A stretch of 64,000 nucleotides of DNA from Argonema antarcticum A004/B2 (lineage in GTDB: Bacteria; Cyanobacteriota; Cyanobacteriia; Cyanobacteriales; Aerosakkonemataceae). Below, piece by piece: positions 52,101 to 61,885 of the stretch. Under the pieces are notes generated by a model. That model searched no databases and was not told the DNA's origin. It saw only the letters and a list, made by a program, of their open reading frames with translations. The position numbers and the translations under genes were made by a program. The stretch lies in NCBI RefSeq assembly GCF_023333585.1, contig NZ_JAIQZN010000019.1, forward strand, positions 1 to 64,000, given 5' to 3'. Each line of letters opens with the position of its first letter. Position 1 is the first letter of the stretch.

Positions 52101-54371
52101 ATGTCTCATCCCCTATACGTCGCCTTCATTTGGCACCAGCATCAACCGTTGTACAAAAGTCGGAGTAGAGACTTTCTAGCCGATCCGACGGCGTTGGTGC
52201 CTAATATGGGCCAATACCATCTGCCTTGGGTGCGGCTGCATGGTACTAAAGATTACTTAGATTTAGTACTCCTGCTGGAACGCTATCCCAAGCTGCATCA
52301 AACAGTCAATTTAGTGCCTTCTCTGATTCTACAACTGGAAGATTATATCGCTGGAACGGCGATGGACCCTTACCTAGCAGTAGCGCTGACACCGACAGAA
52401 CAGCTAAACGAAGAGCAGAAAATATTTATCATTGAGCATTTTTTTGATGCCAACCACCACACTCTGATCGATCCCAATCCTCGTTATGCCGAACTATACA
52501 CGCAACGACAAGAAGAAGGAAGGTCCTGGTGTAGAGAAAATTGGCAGCCCAGAGATTACAGCGATTTGTTAGCTTGGCATAACTTAGCTTGGTTCGATCC
52601 GCTGTTTTGGGATGACCCAGAAATTGCTCAGTGGTTGGAACGAGGGAGAGATTTTAGTTTAAGCGATCGCCAGCGGATTTACTCGAAGCAGCGACAAATC
52701 CTCAGCCGTATCGTTCCCCAGCACCGAAAAATGCAGGAGAACGGGCAGTTAGAAGTAACCACAACACCCTACACCCATCCCATCTTGCCCCTGCTAGCCA
52801 ATACTGATGTGGGACGGGTAGCGGTGCCCAACATGAATCTGCCGCGCTATCGATTCCAGTGGGAAGAAGATATTCCCAGGCACTTACAAAAAGCCTGGGA
52901 TTTTTATGCAGAACGCTTTGGATGCGAGGTTCGTGGCTTGTGGCCCTCGGAAGAAGCGGTTAGTCCCCAGATTTTGCCCTACGTAGCCAAACAAGGATTT
53001 AAGTGGCTAGTTTCTGATGAAGCTGTGTTGGGCAATACCATCAACCACTTTTTCCACCGCGATGGTTCTGGTAATGTTGGCGAACCGGAGTTACTGTACC
53101 GTCCCTATCGCTTGGAAACACCCGCAGGTGAATTGGCGATCGTATTTCGCGATCACCGTCTTTCCGATTTGATTGGTTTTACTTATGCGTCGATGGAACC
53201 GAAGCAGGCCGCAGCCGACTTGGTGGGCCATTTGGAAGCGATCGCACGTTCCCTGAAACATCGTCAATCTAGTGGCGAAACAGCCTTGCAAGAACCTTGG
53301 CTGGTTACAATTGCCCTCGATGGCGAAAATTGCTGGGAACACTACCAACTCGATGGCAAGCCCTTCCTAGAAGCTCTTTATCAGACTTTCAGCGACCATT
53401 CAGAAATAAAACTCGTAACCGTCTCAGAATTTATCGACAACTTCCCTGCAACAGCAACCCTCACCGCAGAGAAGTTGCACACAGGTTCCTGGGTAGATGG
53501 CAATCTCACCACCTGGATAGGCGACCCAGCCAAAAATCACGCCTGGGATCTGCTGACAGAGGCGCGTCAAGTTATGGCAGACCGCCCAGAAGTAACAGAA
53601 GAGAACAATCCAGAAGTCTGGGAAGCATTATATGCCGCCGAAGGTTCCGACTGGTTCTGGTGGTTTGGCGAAGGTCATTCCTCCAATCAAGATGCCATAT
53701 TCGATCAACTGTTCCGCGAACATTTGGCGGGTATTTACCAGGCGTTGAATTTACCAGTTCCAGACAATGTACGCCGACCAGTAGAAGTGCATGAAGCGCG
53801 AGGGGATCACCGACCCGAAAGCTTTATTCATCCGATTATAGATGGAGTGGGTGATGAGCAAGACTGGGATAAAGCCGGTCGCATCGAAATTGGTGGAGCC
53901 AGGGGTACAATGCACCGCAGCAGTGCCATCCAGCGCATCTGGTATGGGGTAGATCACCTCAATTTCTATTTGCGATTGGATTTTCAAACCGGGATTCTGC
54001 CGGGGAAAGGTTGTCCGCCGGAGTTAAATTTGCTCTGGTTTTATCCTGACCGAACAATGTCAAACAGTCCAATTCCGCTGGCAAATCTACCAGAAGAACC
54101 ACCGTTAAATTATCTGTTCCACCATCATCTGGGAATTAATTTACTGACCAATTCACTTTGGTTTCAGGAAGCTGGAGATAATCACCAATGGCATTCCCGC
54201 CCCACTCGCGCTCAAGTCGGACTTGAGAGTTGTTTGGAGCTGGCGATACCTTGGGCAGATTTGCACATTGAGCCAGATTATCCGGTCAGGCTGATCTTAG
54301 TTCTTTCGGAGAGCGGACGTTTTTCTAGTTATATGCCAGAAAATGCGCTGATTCCGATCGAAGTACCGTAG
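52101..54371 (+). CDS. glycoside hydrolase family 57 protein
   Basis: The 756-residue enzyme starts with YVAFIWHQHQPLYKS, the GH57 N-terminal His-X-His motif. GLWPSEEAVS carries the likely nucleophile Glu and ALDGENCWEHY the conserved Asp region. A beta-rich C-terminal domain (about 560-756) of DUF1957/DOMON type follows. The family acts on alpha-glucans (amylase, 4-alpha-glucanotransferase or branching). Which activity is unclear. The ribosome binding site is weak because a heptad repeat precedes the ATG. Confidence 0.9.
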   Translation: MSHPLYVAFIWHQHQPLYKSRSRDFLADPTALVPNMGQYHLPWVRLHGTKDYLDLVLLLERYPKLHQTVNLVPSLILQLEDYIAGTAMDPYLAVALTPTEQLNEEQKIFIIEHFFDANHHTLIDPNPRYAELYTQRQEEGRSWCRENWQPRDYSDLLAWHNLAWFDPLFWDDPEIAQWLERGRDFSLSDRQRIYSKQRQILSRIVPQHRKMQENGQLEVTTTPYTHPILPLLANTDVGRVAVPNMNLPRYRFQWEEDIPRHLQKAWDFYAERFGCEVRGLWPSEEAVSPQILPYVAKQGFKWLVSDEAVLGNTINHFFHRDGSGNVGEPELLYRPYRLETPAGELAIVFRDHRLSDLIGFTYASMEPKQAAADLVGHLEAIARSLKHRQSSGETALQEPWLVTIALDGENCWEHYQLDGKPFLEALYQTFSDHSEIKLVTVSEFIDNFPATATLTAEKLHTGSWVDGNLTTWIGDPAKNHAWDLLTEARQVMADRPEVTEENNPEVWEALYAAEGSDWFWWFGEGHSSNQDAIFDQLFREHLAGIYQALNLPVPDNVRRPVEVHEARGDHRPESFIHPIIDGVGDEQDWDKAGRIEIGGARGTMHRSSAIQRIWYGVDHLNFYLRLDFQTGILPGKGCPPELNLLWFYPDRTMSNSPIPLANLPEEPPLNYLFHHHLGINLLTNSLWFQEAGDNHQWHSRPTRAQVGLESCLELAIPWADLHIEPDYPVRLILVLSESGRFSSYMPENALIPIEVP

Positions 54372-54702
54372 GAAGCGATCGCTTTTTTTGAAAGAACCGC
54401 AAAGGCGCGTTAGCACGAATGGGCGCAGAAAAAGGAAAGAGGTGAAATCCTCCAGCGCCCATTTTTCTTGGCAATAGACAAGATTGCAAAAGTAAAATGT
54501 ATCTATGTTTTCATCTGTGTTTATCTGTGGATATCTGTGGTCAAAAAAATCCTAAATTTCGGTTTTTTGGAAGATGTCTAATAGACCTTTGGCAAGGTCG
54601 TAGCAAAAACAGTTTCGACTTTACCAAAATCACCAAAAGTCCGGGCTATGATAGAACCTTCTCTGCTACAACTACATCAAAGGCTTCCCAACCCCGAACC
54701 CT
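54372..54702. other. intergenic with CATCTG repeat
   Basis: 54500-54545 holds TTCATCTGTGTTTATCTGTG and related units of the dispersed family. No gene is seen. Confidence 0.6.
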
Positions 54703-57700
54703 ATGTCAGAAGTGCCTCTTGCAGTTCGTTTAACCACTGCTCCCCTACCTCCTAATGAAGTAGAACGGCTAGAAGCACTGCGTCGATACAATGTTCTCGA
54801 TACCCCACCTGAAGAAAGCTTCGATCGCATCACTACTCTAGCAGCGCGTCTGTTTGATGTACCGATCGCTCTAGTTTCCTTGGTTGACCAATTTCGAGCC
54901 TGGTTTAAATCCTCATACGGCTTTGAGGGCCGCGAAGTCAGCCGCGAGGACACAATTTGTAGCTTCGCTGTCTTGGCTAATGATGTTTTCGTAGTTCCAG
55001 ATACCAGAAAAGATCCTCGCTTCGCCTGCATCCCTGCGGCGCTGACAGAACCAGGCGTTCGCTTTTATGCGGGTGCTACTCTAGTCACTCAGGATGGCTT
55101 TAATCTGGGAACTCTCTGTATTCTAGACACCAAGCCGCACGACGATTTTAGTGCCGAACAGCGCTCCACTCTGGCTGACTTAGCGGCGATGGTAGTTGAC
55201 GAATTAGAACTACGGCTAGCTTCTCGCCAAATTATCCACTTGAATGCTGCGCTCCAAGAGGTATCTCAGGGAGTCTCCGCTGCGACAGGAAAGGCGTTTT
55301 TCTCCTCGCTGGTACAACACCTGACTAAAGCCTTGGGTGTTGATAACGCCTTCATTTGTGAGCTAGTTGATAAGGATACCGAAACCGTCAAAACTATTGC
55401 CGTCTGCTTGGAGGGGCAGATAGTAGATAACTTTGAATATTGCCTCCGCAATACACTTTGTAGTGATGTTATTAAGCAGCGTAAAATATGTTGCTATCCC
55501 CGTGAAGTTCAAGCCCAATTTCCACAAGCTAACCTGCTTAGAAAAATGGAAATTGAGAGCTACATTGCTGTGCCGTTGTTTAGCTCTACAGGAATGCCAT
55601 TGGGATTGCTGGGGATAATGGATGCAAAACCTTTAGCGAATATCCAACTAGCAGAATCTCTGCTTACTATCTTTGCTACCCGCGTGGCAGCAGAATTGGA
55701 ACGCCAGCAACTTGAAGCAGAACGAGCCCAACTGCTAGCACAGGAACAGGCAGCACGAGCGGAGGCAGAACTACAGCGCACTTACCTGCACTCATTACTC
55801 ATGGAGGCTCCAGCATCTATAGCGATCGTAAACGGGAGTAAGGCTGTTGAACTTGTTTATGAGTTTGCCAACCCACTTTACTATCAACTTGTGGGTAAAC
55901 AAGAACTGATCGGTAAATCACTTGGCGAATTGTTTCCAGAGCTTGAAAACCAAGAAATCTATGAAATTCTTGATGGCGTGATTGCTACTGGCATACCATT
56001 TGTAGGCAAAGAGTTTCCCATCAAGCTGAACAGGCGGGGCAACAGACCAATTGACGAATGGTTCTTCAACTTCGTCTACCAGCCTAAGTACGGTCTGGAT
56101 GGCAAAATTGAAGGCGTGATGGCTTTTGGATTTGAAGTTACCGATCAAGTTTTGTCACGCCAACAAGCTGAGTTACTGGCTGAAGACTTGCGCCATGAAC
56201 AAAAAGCTTTAAAAGAAAGTGAGGAGCGTTATCGCGCTCTGGTAATTGCTACTTCGCAAGCGGTTTGGACAACAAATGCTGAAGGACTTATTATTGATGA
56301 CCTACCATCTTGGCAAAGTTTAACAGGTCAAAGTGCTTCAGAAGTTAAAGGATGGGGTTGGTTGAACGCGGTTCATCCAGAGGATAGAGACTGCACTGCA
56401 AAATGCTGGACTGATGCAGTAGAAACGAAAAGTATCTATGAGATTGAGCATCGGTTGCGGACAGCAGATGGAAATTACCGCTATTTCTTTGCTCGTGGCG
56501 TACCTGTTTTTGCAGAAGATGGCAGTATTCGAGAGTGGGTAGGCGCTCACACGGATATCACTCTGGCTAAGCAAATTGAGTCAGAACGCGCTCAAATCTT
56601 GGCTAGAGAGCAAGCTGCACGCGCCGAAGCTGAAGCAGCGAATCGCATTAAGGATGAATTTCTGGCAGTGCTTTCTCACGAATTGCGATCGCCTCTCAAT
56701 CCCATTCTCGGTTGGGCAAAGCTCCTGCGAACCCGTCAGTTTGACAAAGTGAAGACTGACCAGGCTTTAGAAACGATCGAGCGCAATGCCATGTTGCAGA
56801 CTAGGCTAATAGAAGATTTACTCGACATCTCCCGCATCATGCAGGGCAAAATTAGCTTAAATGTCTGCCCAGTTAACTTAAAATTCCCAATTGAATCAGC
56901 GCTCGAAACTGTACGTTTGGCTGCTGAAGCTAAATCAATCGATTTGAGATTTTCGATTTTGCGCGAAGTGGGCGTCTTGGCGGTTCCCGTCACGATGCCC
57001 ACCTTCGCAAGAGAGGATTTTGGATTGGAGGATGCACCTGAGAACTTCGTATCTATAGAATATGATGAATTTTCCTGTAATCCAAAATCCCAAATCCAAA
57101 ATCCAAAATTCCTCGTTTCAGGCGATGCCAGCCGCTTACAACAGATAGTGTGGAATCTGGTGGGCAACGCGATTAAGTTTACTCCTCCCGGCGGATGCGT
57201 CGAAGTTGAACTTTCATTAGTCGATAGTCCAGAATTCTTAACTCAAAACTCTTATGCTCAGATTCAAGTAAGAGATACAGGCAAAGGGATTAATCCAGAA
57301 TTTCTCCCTCATGTTTTTGAGTATTTCCGTCAAGCAGATGGCTCAATCAATAGAAGGCATGGCGGACTGGGGTTGGGTTTAGCGATCGCACGACATCTGG
57401 TAGAAATGCACGGCGGCACTATCTATGCAGAAAGCGAAGGTGAGGGAAAAGGCGCAACGTTTACAGTGCAACTGCCGCTGATGAAGGTGCAGGCGCAGAC
57501 GATCGAACCCAGGATACCGTTTGACGATGCTCTACAACTCGATGGTTTGCGGATACTTGTAGTCGATGATGAGCCTGATACCTTGGAACTTCACGTTTTC
57601 ATGCTCCAACAGTACGGGGCCCAAGCGATCGGAGCTACATCAGCAGCAGAAGCACTTCAACTCCTCAAAAGACTAAATCCAGATGTGCTGGTAAGTGACT

Positions 57701-57939
57701 TGGGGATGCCAAATGAAGATGGCTACAGTCTCATTCGCCGAGTGAGAGCCTTAGAGTCGCCACAAGGGAGAGCTATTCCAGCCATTGCCTTAACTGCGTA
57801 TGCTAGGGCAGAAGACAGCACAAAGGCTCTGGAAGCGGGATTTGGGAGGCATATTTCTAAGCCAGTCGAGCCAGTTGAATTAGTTGAGGCGATCGCCAAT
57901 CTCATCCGAATTAGGAACAGCCAGAAGCTGATAACCTGA
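54703..57939 (+). CDS. GAF-GAF-PAS-PAS hybrid histidine kinase with receiver
   Basis: The protein has 1078 residues. GAF1 (about 20-170, DTPPEESFDRIT), GAF2 (about 180-335), PAS (about 365-490), PAS with PAC (about 505-635), HisKA with phospho-His in VLSHELRSPLN, HATPase (DTGKGINPEF, GGLGLGLAIARHL) and receiver (about 928-1050, VLVSDLGMP). GAF1 has the cyanobacterial FYAGATLVT form; no bilin-binding Cys was identified. The HisKA-HATPase linker is about 45 residues longer than usual and partly encoded by an AATCCAAA repeat (57077-57113). Orphan kinase, no adjacent regulator. Confidence 0.92.
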   Translation: MSEVPLAVRLTTAPLPPNEVERLEALRRYNVLDTPPEESFDRITTLAARLFDVPIALVSLVDQFRAWFKSSYGFEGREVSREDTICSFAVLANDVFVVPDTRKDPRFACIPAALTEPGVRFYAGATLVTQDGFNLGTLCILDTKPHDDFSAEQRSTLADLAAMVVDELELRLASRQIIHLNAALQEVSQGVSAATGKAFFSSLVQHLTKALGVDNAFICELVDKDTETVKTIAVCLEGQIVDNFEYCLRNTLCSDVIKQRKICCYPREVQAQFPQANLLRKMEIESYIAVPLFSSTGMPLGLLGIMDAKPLANIQLAESLLTIFATRVAAELERQQLEAERAQLLAQEQAARAEAELQRTYLHSLLMEAPASIAIVNGSKAVELVYEFANPLYYQLVGKQELIGKSLGELFPELENQEIYEILDGVIATGIPFVGKEFPIKLNRRGNRPIDEWFFNFVYQPKYGLDGKIEGVMAFGFEVTDQVLSRQQAELLAEDLRHEQKALKESEERYRALVIATSQAVWTTNAEGLIIDDLPSWQSLTGQSASEVKGWGWLNAVHPEDRDCTAKCWTDAVETKSIYEIEHRLRTADGNYRYFFARGVPVFAEDGSIREWVGAHTDITLAKQIESERAQILAREQAARAEAEAANRIKDEFLAVLSHELRSPLNPILGWAKLLRTRQFDKVKTDQALETIERNAMLQTRLIEDLLDISRIMQGKISLNVCPVNLKFPIESALETVRLAAEAKSIDLRFSILREVGVLAVPVTMPTFAREDFGLEDAPENFVSIEYDEFSCNPKSQIQNPKFLVSGDASRLQQIVWNLVGNAIKFTPPGGCVEVELSLVDSPEFLTQNSYAQIQVRDTGKGINPEFLPHVFEYFRQADGSINRRHGGLGLGLAIARHLVEMHGGTIYAESEGEGKGATFTVQLPLMKVQAQTIEPRIPFDDALQLDGLRILVVDDEPDTLELHVFMLQQYGAQAIGATSAAEALQLLKRLNPDVLVSDLGMPNEDGYSLIRRVRALESPQGRAIPAIALTAYARAEDSTKALEAGFGRHISKPVEPVELVEAIANLIRIRNSQKLIT
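57077..57113. repeat. AATCCAAAA repeat inside the kinase gene
   Basis: AATCCAAAATC-type units encode NPKSQIQNPKF in the linker before the HATPase domain. The units resemble AAAATCT intergenic tracts elsewhere (for example 14836-14865 and 61787-61860). Confidence 0.7.
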
Positions 57940-57985
57940 TATCATGCCAAATGGGCAATAGTCTAAATAAAAATCGCAAAAACTT

Positions 57986-58849
57986 ATGGGCAAAATATGG
58001 GAGCTTGACTATTATTCAAAGCCCATTCTGGACGAGAACAAGAAAAAAATATGGGAAGTGCTGATATGCGATAGCCCCCAAAATGTGGTAGAGGAGCCTG
58101 AGTCCATCTTCCGGTATGCTAAGTTTTGTTCCAATCAGCAGGTAAATTCTGTTTGGTTGCGGACGGCTTTGTCGGAAGCGATCGCTCAATCTGGGCAACC
58201 CCCCCAAAAAATCCGCTTCTTCCGCGTCCAGATGAACAATATGATTACCAAAGCCTGCGAAGATTTGGGTATCCCAGCTTACCCCAGCCGCCGCACATTT
58301 AACCTCAATCGTTGGCTCAAAGAGCGCATGGAAGAGGTATATCCACACTACCCCGGCTTTGTGCCTGTTGGCCCCAATCCCTCAGTGCTAATAGAAAGTC
58401 AGCCACCCCAACCCCTACCCGATGCTTTGATCGGACAACAATGGGCTTTTGTTACCTTAGAGGCATCGGCATTTGCAGAAATGCCGGAATGGGACATTAG
58501 CTTTAAAGAAGCTTTTCCTTTGCAGGCGCGGGGAGTGACGCCCGATTCCCGCATTCCAGGTTTGATAATTTTCTCACCTAGAGCTATGCCTTTAGCTGCG
58601 TGGATATCCGGTTTGGAACTAGCTTGCCTCAAATTTGACTCTGTGACTCCGGCGAGATTGCTATTAGAAACAGGTGTTAGCGATCGCTGGATTCTGGCTA
58701 ATATCAAAGATGCAGCCACCATTGCCGAAGCCAAAGGATTTGAAGAAGCCAAGCAAAAAGCCCAAAATGTGCATTTTTTAGCTGTTCAGTCCGATCGTCA
58801 AGCAGAATCTTTTGCCGGTTTCTGGCTCTTGCAAGATGATATCGCTTGA
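57986..58849 (+). CDS. Tab2/Atab2-like RNA-binding protein
   Basis: This 287-residue protein matches the Tab2 family along its length (KIWELDYYSKPILDENKKKI start, RPxxxTFNLNRWLKER). In Chlamydomonas and Arabidopsis the homologue binds psaB-type mRNA and activates its translation for photosystem I. In cyanobacteria the role is less clear. The start at 57986 keeps the conserved N-terminus. Monocistronic, 46 bp after the kinase. Confidence 0.9.
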   Translation: MGKIWELDYYSKPILDENKKKIWEVLICDSPQNVVEEPESIFRYAKFCSNQQVNSVWLRTALSEAIAQSGQPPQKIRFFRVQMNNMITKACEDLGIPAYPSRRTFNLNRWLKERMEEVYPHYPGFVPVGPNPSVLIESQPPQPLPDALIGQQWAFVTLEASAFAEMPEWDISFKEAFPLQARGVTPDSRIPGLIIFSPRAMPLAAWISGLELACLKFDSVTPARLLLETGVSDRWILANIKDAATIAEAKGFEEAKQKAQNVHFLAVQSDRQAESFAGFWLLQDDIA

Positions 58850-59004
58850 CAAAAAATCCACAAGCCTGCATTGCGAGATCTCTGCAAATCGCTTACATCC
58901 CCAGCCTTAAAAGGACGGGGCTATAGCTCGTTTTTTGGTAAGTTTAGATTTGAGAAGAAGAAATTTAATTTTTCAATTTTTCAGTCTAAATCTAAAATCG
59001 CGTT

Positions 59005-60315
59005 ATGGGTTATGACGATTTCCAACCAGAGGCACTAGCAGAACAACTCCTCGAACTAGCAGCCAAATCAGGGGCTCAAGCAGCTGAAGTTTATCAGTCG
59101 CGATCGCTCTCCAAACCAGTATTTTTTGAAGCCAATCGACTAAAGCAACTGGAAAGCGCCCAAGCTGAAGGGACAGCACTGCGACTGTGGAAAAATGGTC
59201 GTCCGGGATTGGCAGTCGCCTACGGGCCAGTGGAACCGAAAGCTTTAGTAGAAAGTGCGATCGCGCTTTCGCACCTCAACGAATCGGAACCAGTAGAACT
59301 GGTCGGGGCTACAAAAGCAATATATCCCGATGTCGGACAAGCCGTAACAGTAGAACAACTGGTAGTTTGGGGAAAAGAAGCTCTAGCCCTAATTCGAGAC
59401 GCCTACCCAGAAGTACTGGTAAGTGCCGAATGGGAATGCGAAGTTGAAACTACGCGCCTAGTCAATTCCCAAGGACTCGATTGTTCCCACACCGATACTA
59501 CCCTCAGCTGCTATCTTGGTGCCGAATGGGTGCGAGGCGATGATTTTTTGAGCGTTGCTGACGGACAAACCCAGCGCGATCGCCTCGACCCTGTAGCACT
59601 GGCGCAACAAATTTTACAGCGGTTGAATTGGTGTAAAGAAAACGTTTCACCTTCCGTCGGTCGAGTGCCGGTATTATTCACCGCCAAAGCCGCCGACATG
59701 ATCTGGGGCACCGTCCAAGCTGCTTTAAACGGCAAAATGGTCATAGAAGGCGCTTCTCCTTGGAGCTCTAGCCACAGCTGCAAGGTAATTTCCGAAGCCC
59801 TGACCCTCGAACAACAGCCCGATCGTGGCCCATTTAGCTGCCCATTCGATGATGAAGGCACTCCCACCCGACCCCTGACCTTTATCAAAAACGGCATCTT
59901 GCAGCTTTTTTACACCGACACCACCACTGGTCGGCGTTTAGGATCGGGCACTACCGGCAACGGATTTCGTCCCGGATTGGGCAGCTATCCCACCCCAGGC
60001 TTATTTAACTTGCTCATTCAACCCGGTAGTGGTTCAATGCTTGACTTAATCGCTCAAATGGATGATGGATTGGTGGTCGATCAAATGCTGGGCGGCAGTG
60101 CCGGGATTTCTGGTGAATTTTCCATCAATATCGATCTTGGCTACCGGGTAAGTGGCGGTCAAATAGTCGGCAGAGTGAAAGATACTATGGCCGCCGGTAA
60201 CGTTTACACAGCCCTCAAGCAAGTAATCGCACTGGGAGGTGATGCCGAGTGGAATGGCAATTGCTACACACCTTCCTTGATCGTAGAAGGTTTATCAGTT
60301 ACAGGAAGACACTAA
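59005..60315 (+). CDS. pmbA: TldD/PmbA-family protein, PmbA-like
   Basis: The 436-residue protein belongs to the TldD/PmbA family of peptide-processing proteases. ALRLWKNGRPGLAVAYG, YLGAEWVRGDDFLSV and the C-terminal GNVYTALKQVIALGG are family features. The HExxxH-like metal site of TldD is missing, so this is the PmbA-type partner, which needs a TldD (not in this window). Function in cyanobacteria is not settled. Confidence 0.85.
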   Translation: MGYDDFQPEALAEQLLELAAKSGAQAAEVYQSRSLSKPVFFEANRLKQLESAQAEGTALRLWKNGRPGLAVAYGPVEPKALVESAIALSHLNESEPVELVGATKAIYPDVGQAVTVEQLVVWGKEALALIRDAYPEVLVSAEWECEVETTRLVNSQGLDCSHTDTTLSCYLGAEWVRGDDFLSVADGQTQRDRLDPVALAQQILQRLNWCKENVSPSVGRVPVLFTAKAADMIWGTVQAALNGKMVIEGASPWSSSHSCKVISEALTLEQQPDRGPFSCPFDDEGTPTRPLTFIKNGILQLFYTDTTTGRRLGSGTTGNGFRPGLGSYPTPGLFNLLIQPGSGSMLDLIAQMDDGLVVDQMLGGSAGISGEFSINIDLGYRVSGGQIVGRVKDTMAAGNVYTALKQVIALGGDAEWNGNCYTPSLIVEGLSVTGRH

Positions 60316-60334
60316 TCCCAACACCTAAGTGCTT

Positions 60335-60420
60335 CTTGAGTGCTGAGTGCTGAGTGCTGAGTGATGAGTGGCGAATGCTGAGTGCTGAGTGCTGAGTGCT
60401 GAGTGGCGAGTGGGGAGTGT
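60335..60420. repeat. GAGTGCT heptad repeat
   Basis: About nine degenerate units of GAGTGCT lie between pmbA and rlpA. The same unit recurs at 63665 onward. Confidence 0.85.
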
Positions 60421-60598
60421 CAAAAAACAATACCGATCCCCAAACACAAAACTTTGTGGTAATCTGTTGCAGTTACAAATTCAGAAGTGTACACGGAACG
60501 AGTACGAGTTTCTAGGGTCGAATTCTACCGTCGGGTGCTTCAACCTGCCATAAAAAGCAAGATCAGTAGCGGCCTCTATCTCGATTCACCACAAACCT

Positions 60599-61774
60599 AT
60601 GAATCTAAAACTTTGGAATGGCCTTATTGCCACCTTACTTACAACTGTATTTAGTACTCCATCATCCAGTCATGCAGAAGCTACTAAGCCAGTTGAGCAA
60701 CAAACTGAAGCCAACTATTTAACGCATCAAGCTTTACCTTCTCTTCCGGCGAAGCAAGAGCCAGTTGATGCAGTCAGGATGGGCACAGGGTATGAGCTTA
60801 ATAGTAAGACAGATCCCCAGGAAAATAAGGCTAACTCACCTACACTTCAAACAAATCGATCTGGTGAAACCAGATCTGGGCTAACACCCAGTTCGCGCCC
60901 CGATCCAGATACTCTAGCCCAGGTTAAACCCCACGAATTCGCAGGTCGTCAGGCTGCAACTCTTTACTTGCGCGATATTCCCATCCTCACCTTCCTTAGT
61001 TCTGCCTCGGCTGGCCAAATCTCAACCGATCCGGTTTGGCGTGCAACGGCGGTGGCGACAAGGTTAAATCAGCTTAATCGCGACAATATAGATGCCAACG
61101 CCATTACAGTTGTCTGGTATGGTACTCGCGATGCTTCTCCAACTCTACCGTCTTCCACAACAAGACTTAACGGACAGCGAGAGTTTCAGTCTGCAATTCC
61201 CTCTACGCGCAATACATCCCAAGCAAGAGAAACAGGCGTAAGCTACATGATCAAAGTAGGTGGTGAAAACCTAGTCGATCTCAATGGAGACACCACCATC
61301 CTTCCAGACTCTACCAACAACCTTGCTGAAGATGCTCTCCAAGTCACAAATCGACTCCGCCGACTGATAGGTAACGCTCCACCCTTGAGGTATATTGCCG
61401 GTATACCTTCGCCAAAGCCAGTACAAGTTACCTTAAGGGCGATTCCAGTGGTATCAAGCTTTAAAGGATTGGCTTCCTGGTATGGGCCGGGCTTTCATGG
61501 CAATCGCAGCGCCAACGGTGAGATTTTCAACCAAAATGCTCTAACCGCCGCCCATCGGACCTTACCCTTTGGAACTCAAGTACGGGTAACAAACCTCAAT
61601 AACGGTCTTTCTGTGGTGGTACGGATTAACGATCGCGGCCCTTATTCTGGGAGACGGATTATCGATCTTTCAGCAGCAGCAGCCCGAACCTTGGGAATGA
61701 TACAAACTGGGGTGGCGACGGTAAGCTTAGAAGTTCTTGGCAAACCGCAAACTGTAGCGATCGATGAAAATTAA
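60599..61774 (+). CDS. rlpA: RlpA-like septal/peptidoglycan lipoprotein-type protein
   Basis: The protein has 391 residues. A signal peptide ([21 protein letters not shown], in parts [13 protein letters not shown]) is followed by a long low-complexity region (about 27-130). A middle domain of unknown type follows. The double-psi beta-barrel of RlpA (about 295-385) shows [30 protein letters not shown] and [16 protein letters not shown]. RlpA-type proteins cleave naked glycan strands at septa. No lipobox Cys is seen at the signal site, so it may be a free periplasmic protein. Neighbour genes unrelated. Confidence 0.85.
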   Translation: MNLKLWNGLIATLLTTVFSTPSSSHAEATKPVEQQTEANYLTHQALPSLPAKQEPVDAVRMGTGYELNSKTDPQENKANSPTLQTNRSGETRSGLTPSSRPDPDTLAQVKPHEFAGRQAATLYLRDIPILTFLSSASAGQISTDPVWRATAVATRLNQLNRDNIDANAITVVWYGTRDASPTLPSSTTRLNGQREFQSAIPSTRNTSQARETGVSYMIKVGGENLVDLNGDTTILPDSTNNLAEDALQVTNRLRRLIGNAPPLRYIAGIPSPKPVQVTLRAIPVVSSFKGLASWYGPGFHGNRSANGEIFNQNALTAAHRTLPFGTQVRVTNLNNGLSVVVRINDRGPYSGRRIIDLSAAAARTLGMIQTGVATVSLEVLGKPQTVAIDEN

Positions 61775-61786
61775 CGAGTAAATTTC

Positions 61787-61843
61787 AGATTTTGGATGAA
61801 AGGATTTTGGATTTTAGATTTTAAATCCTTTCATCCAAAATCT
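61787..61843. repeat. 21-bp perfect inverted repeat
   Basis: Arms 61787-61807 and 61823-61843 begin AGATTTTGGATGAAAGGATT and pair exactly around 15 nt. It is followed by AAAATCT heptads and probably ends the rlpA transcript as well. Confidence 0.85.
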
Positions 61844-61885
61844 AAAATCTAAAATTTCCTAATAACTAACAACTAATTAACAAAA

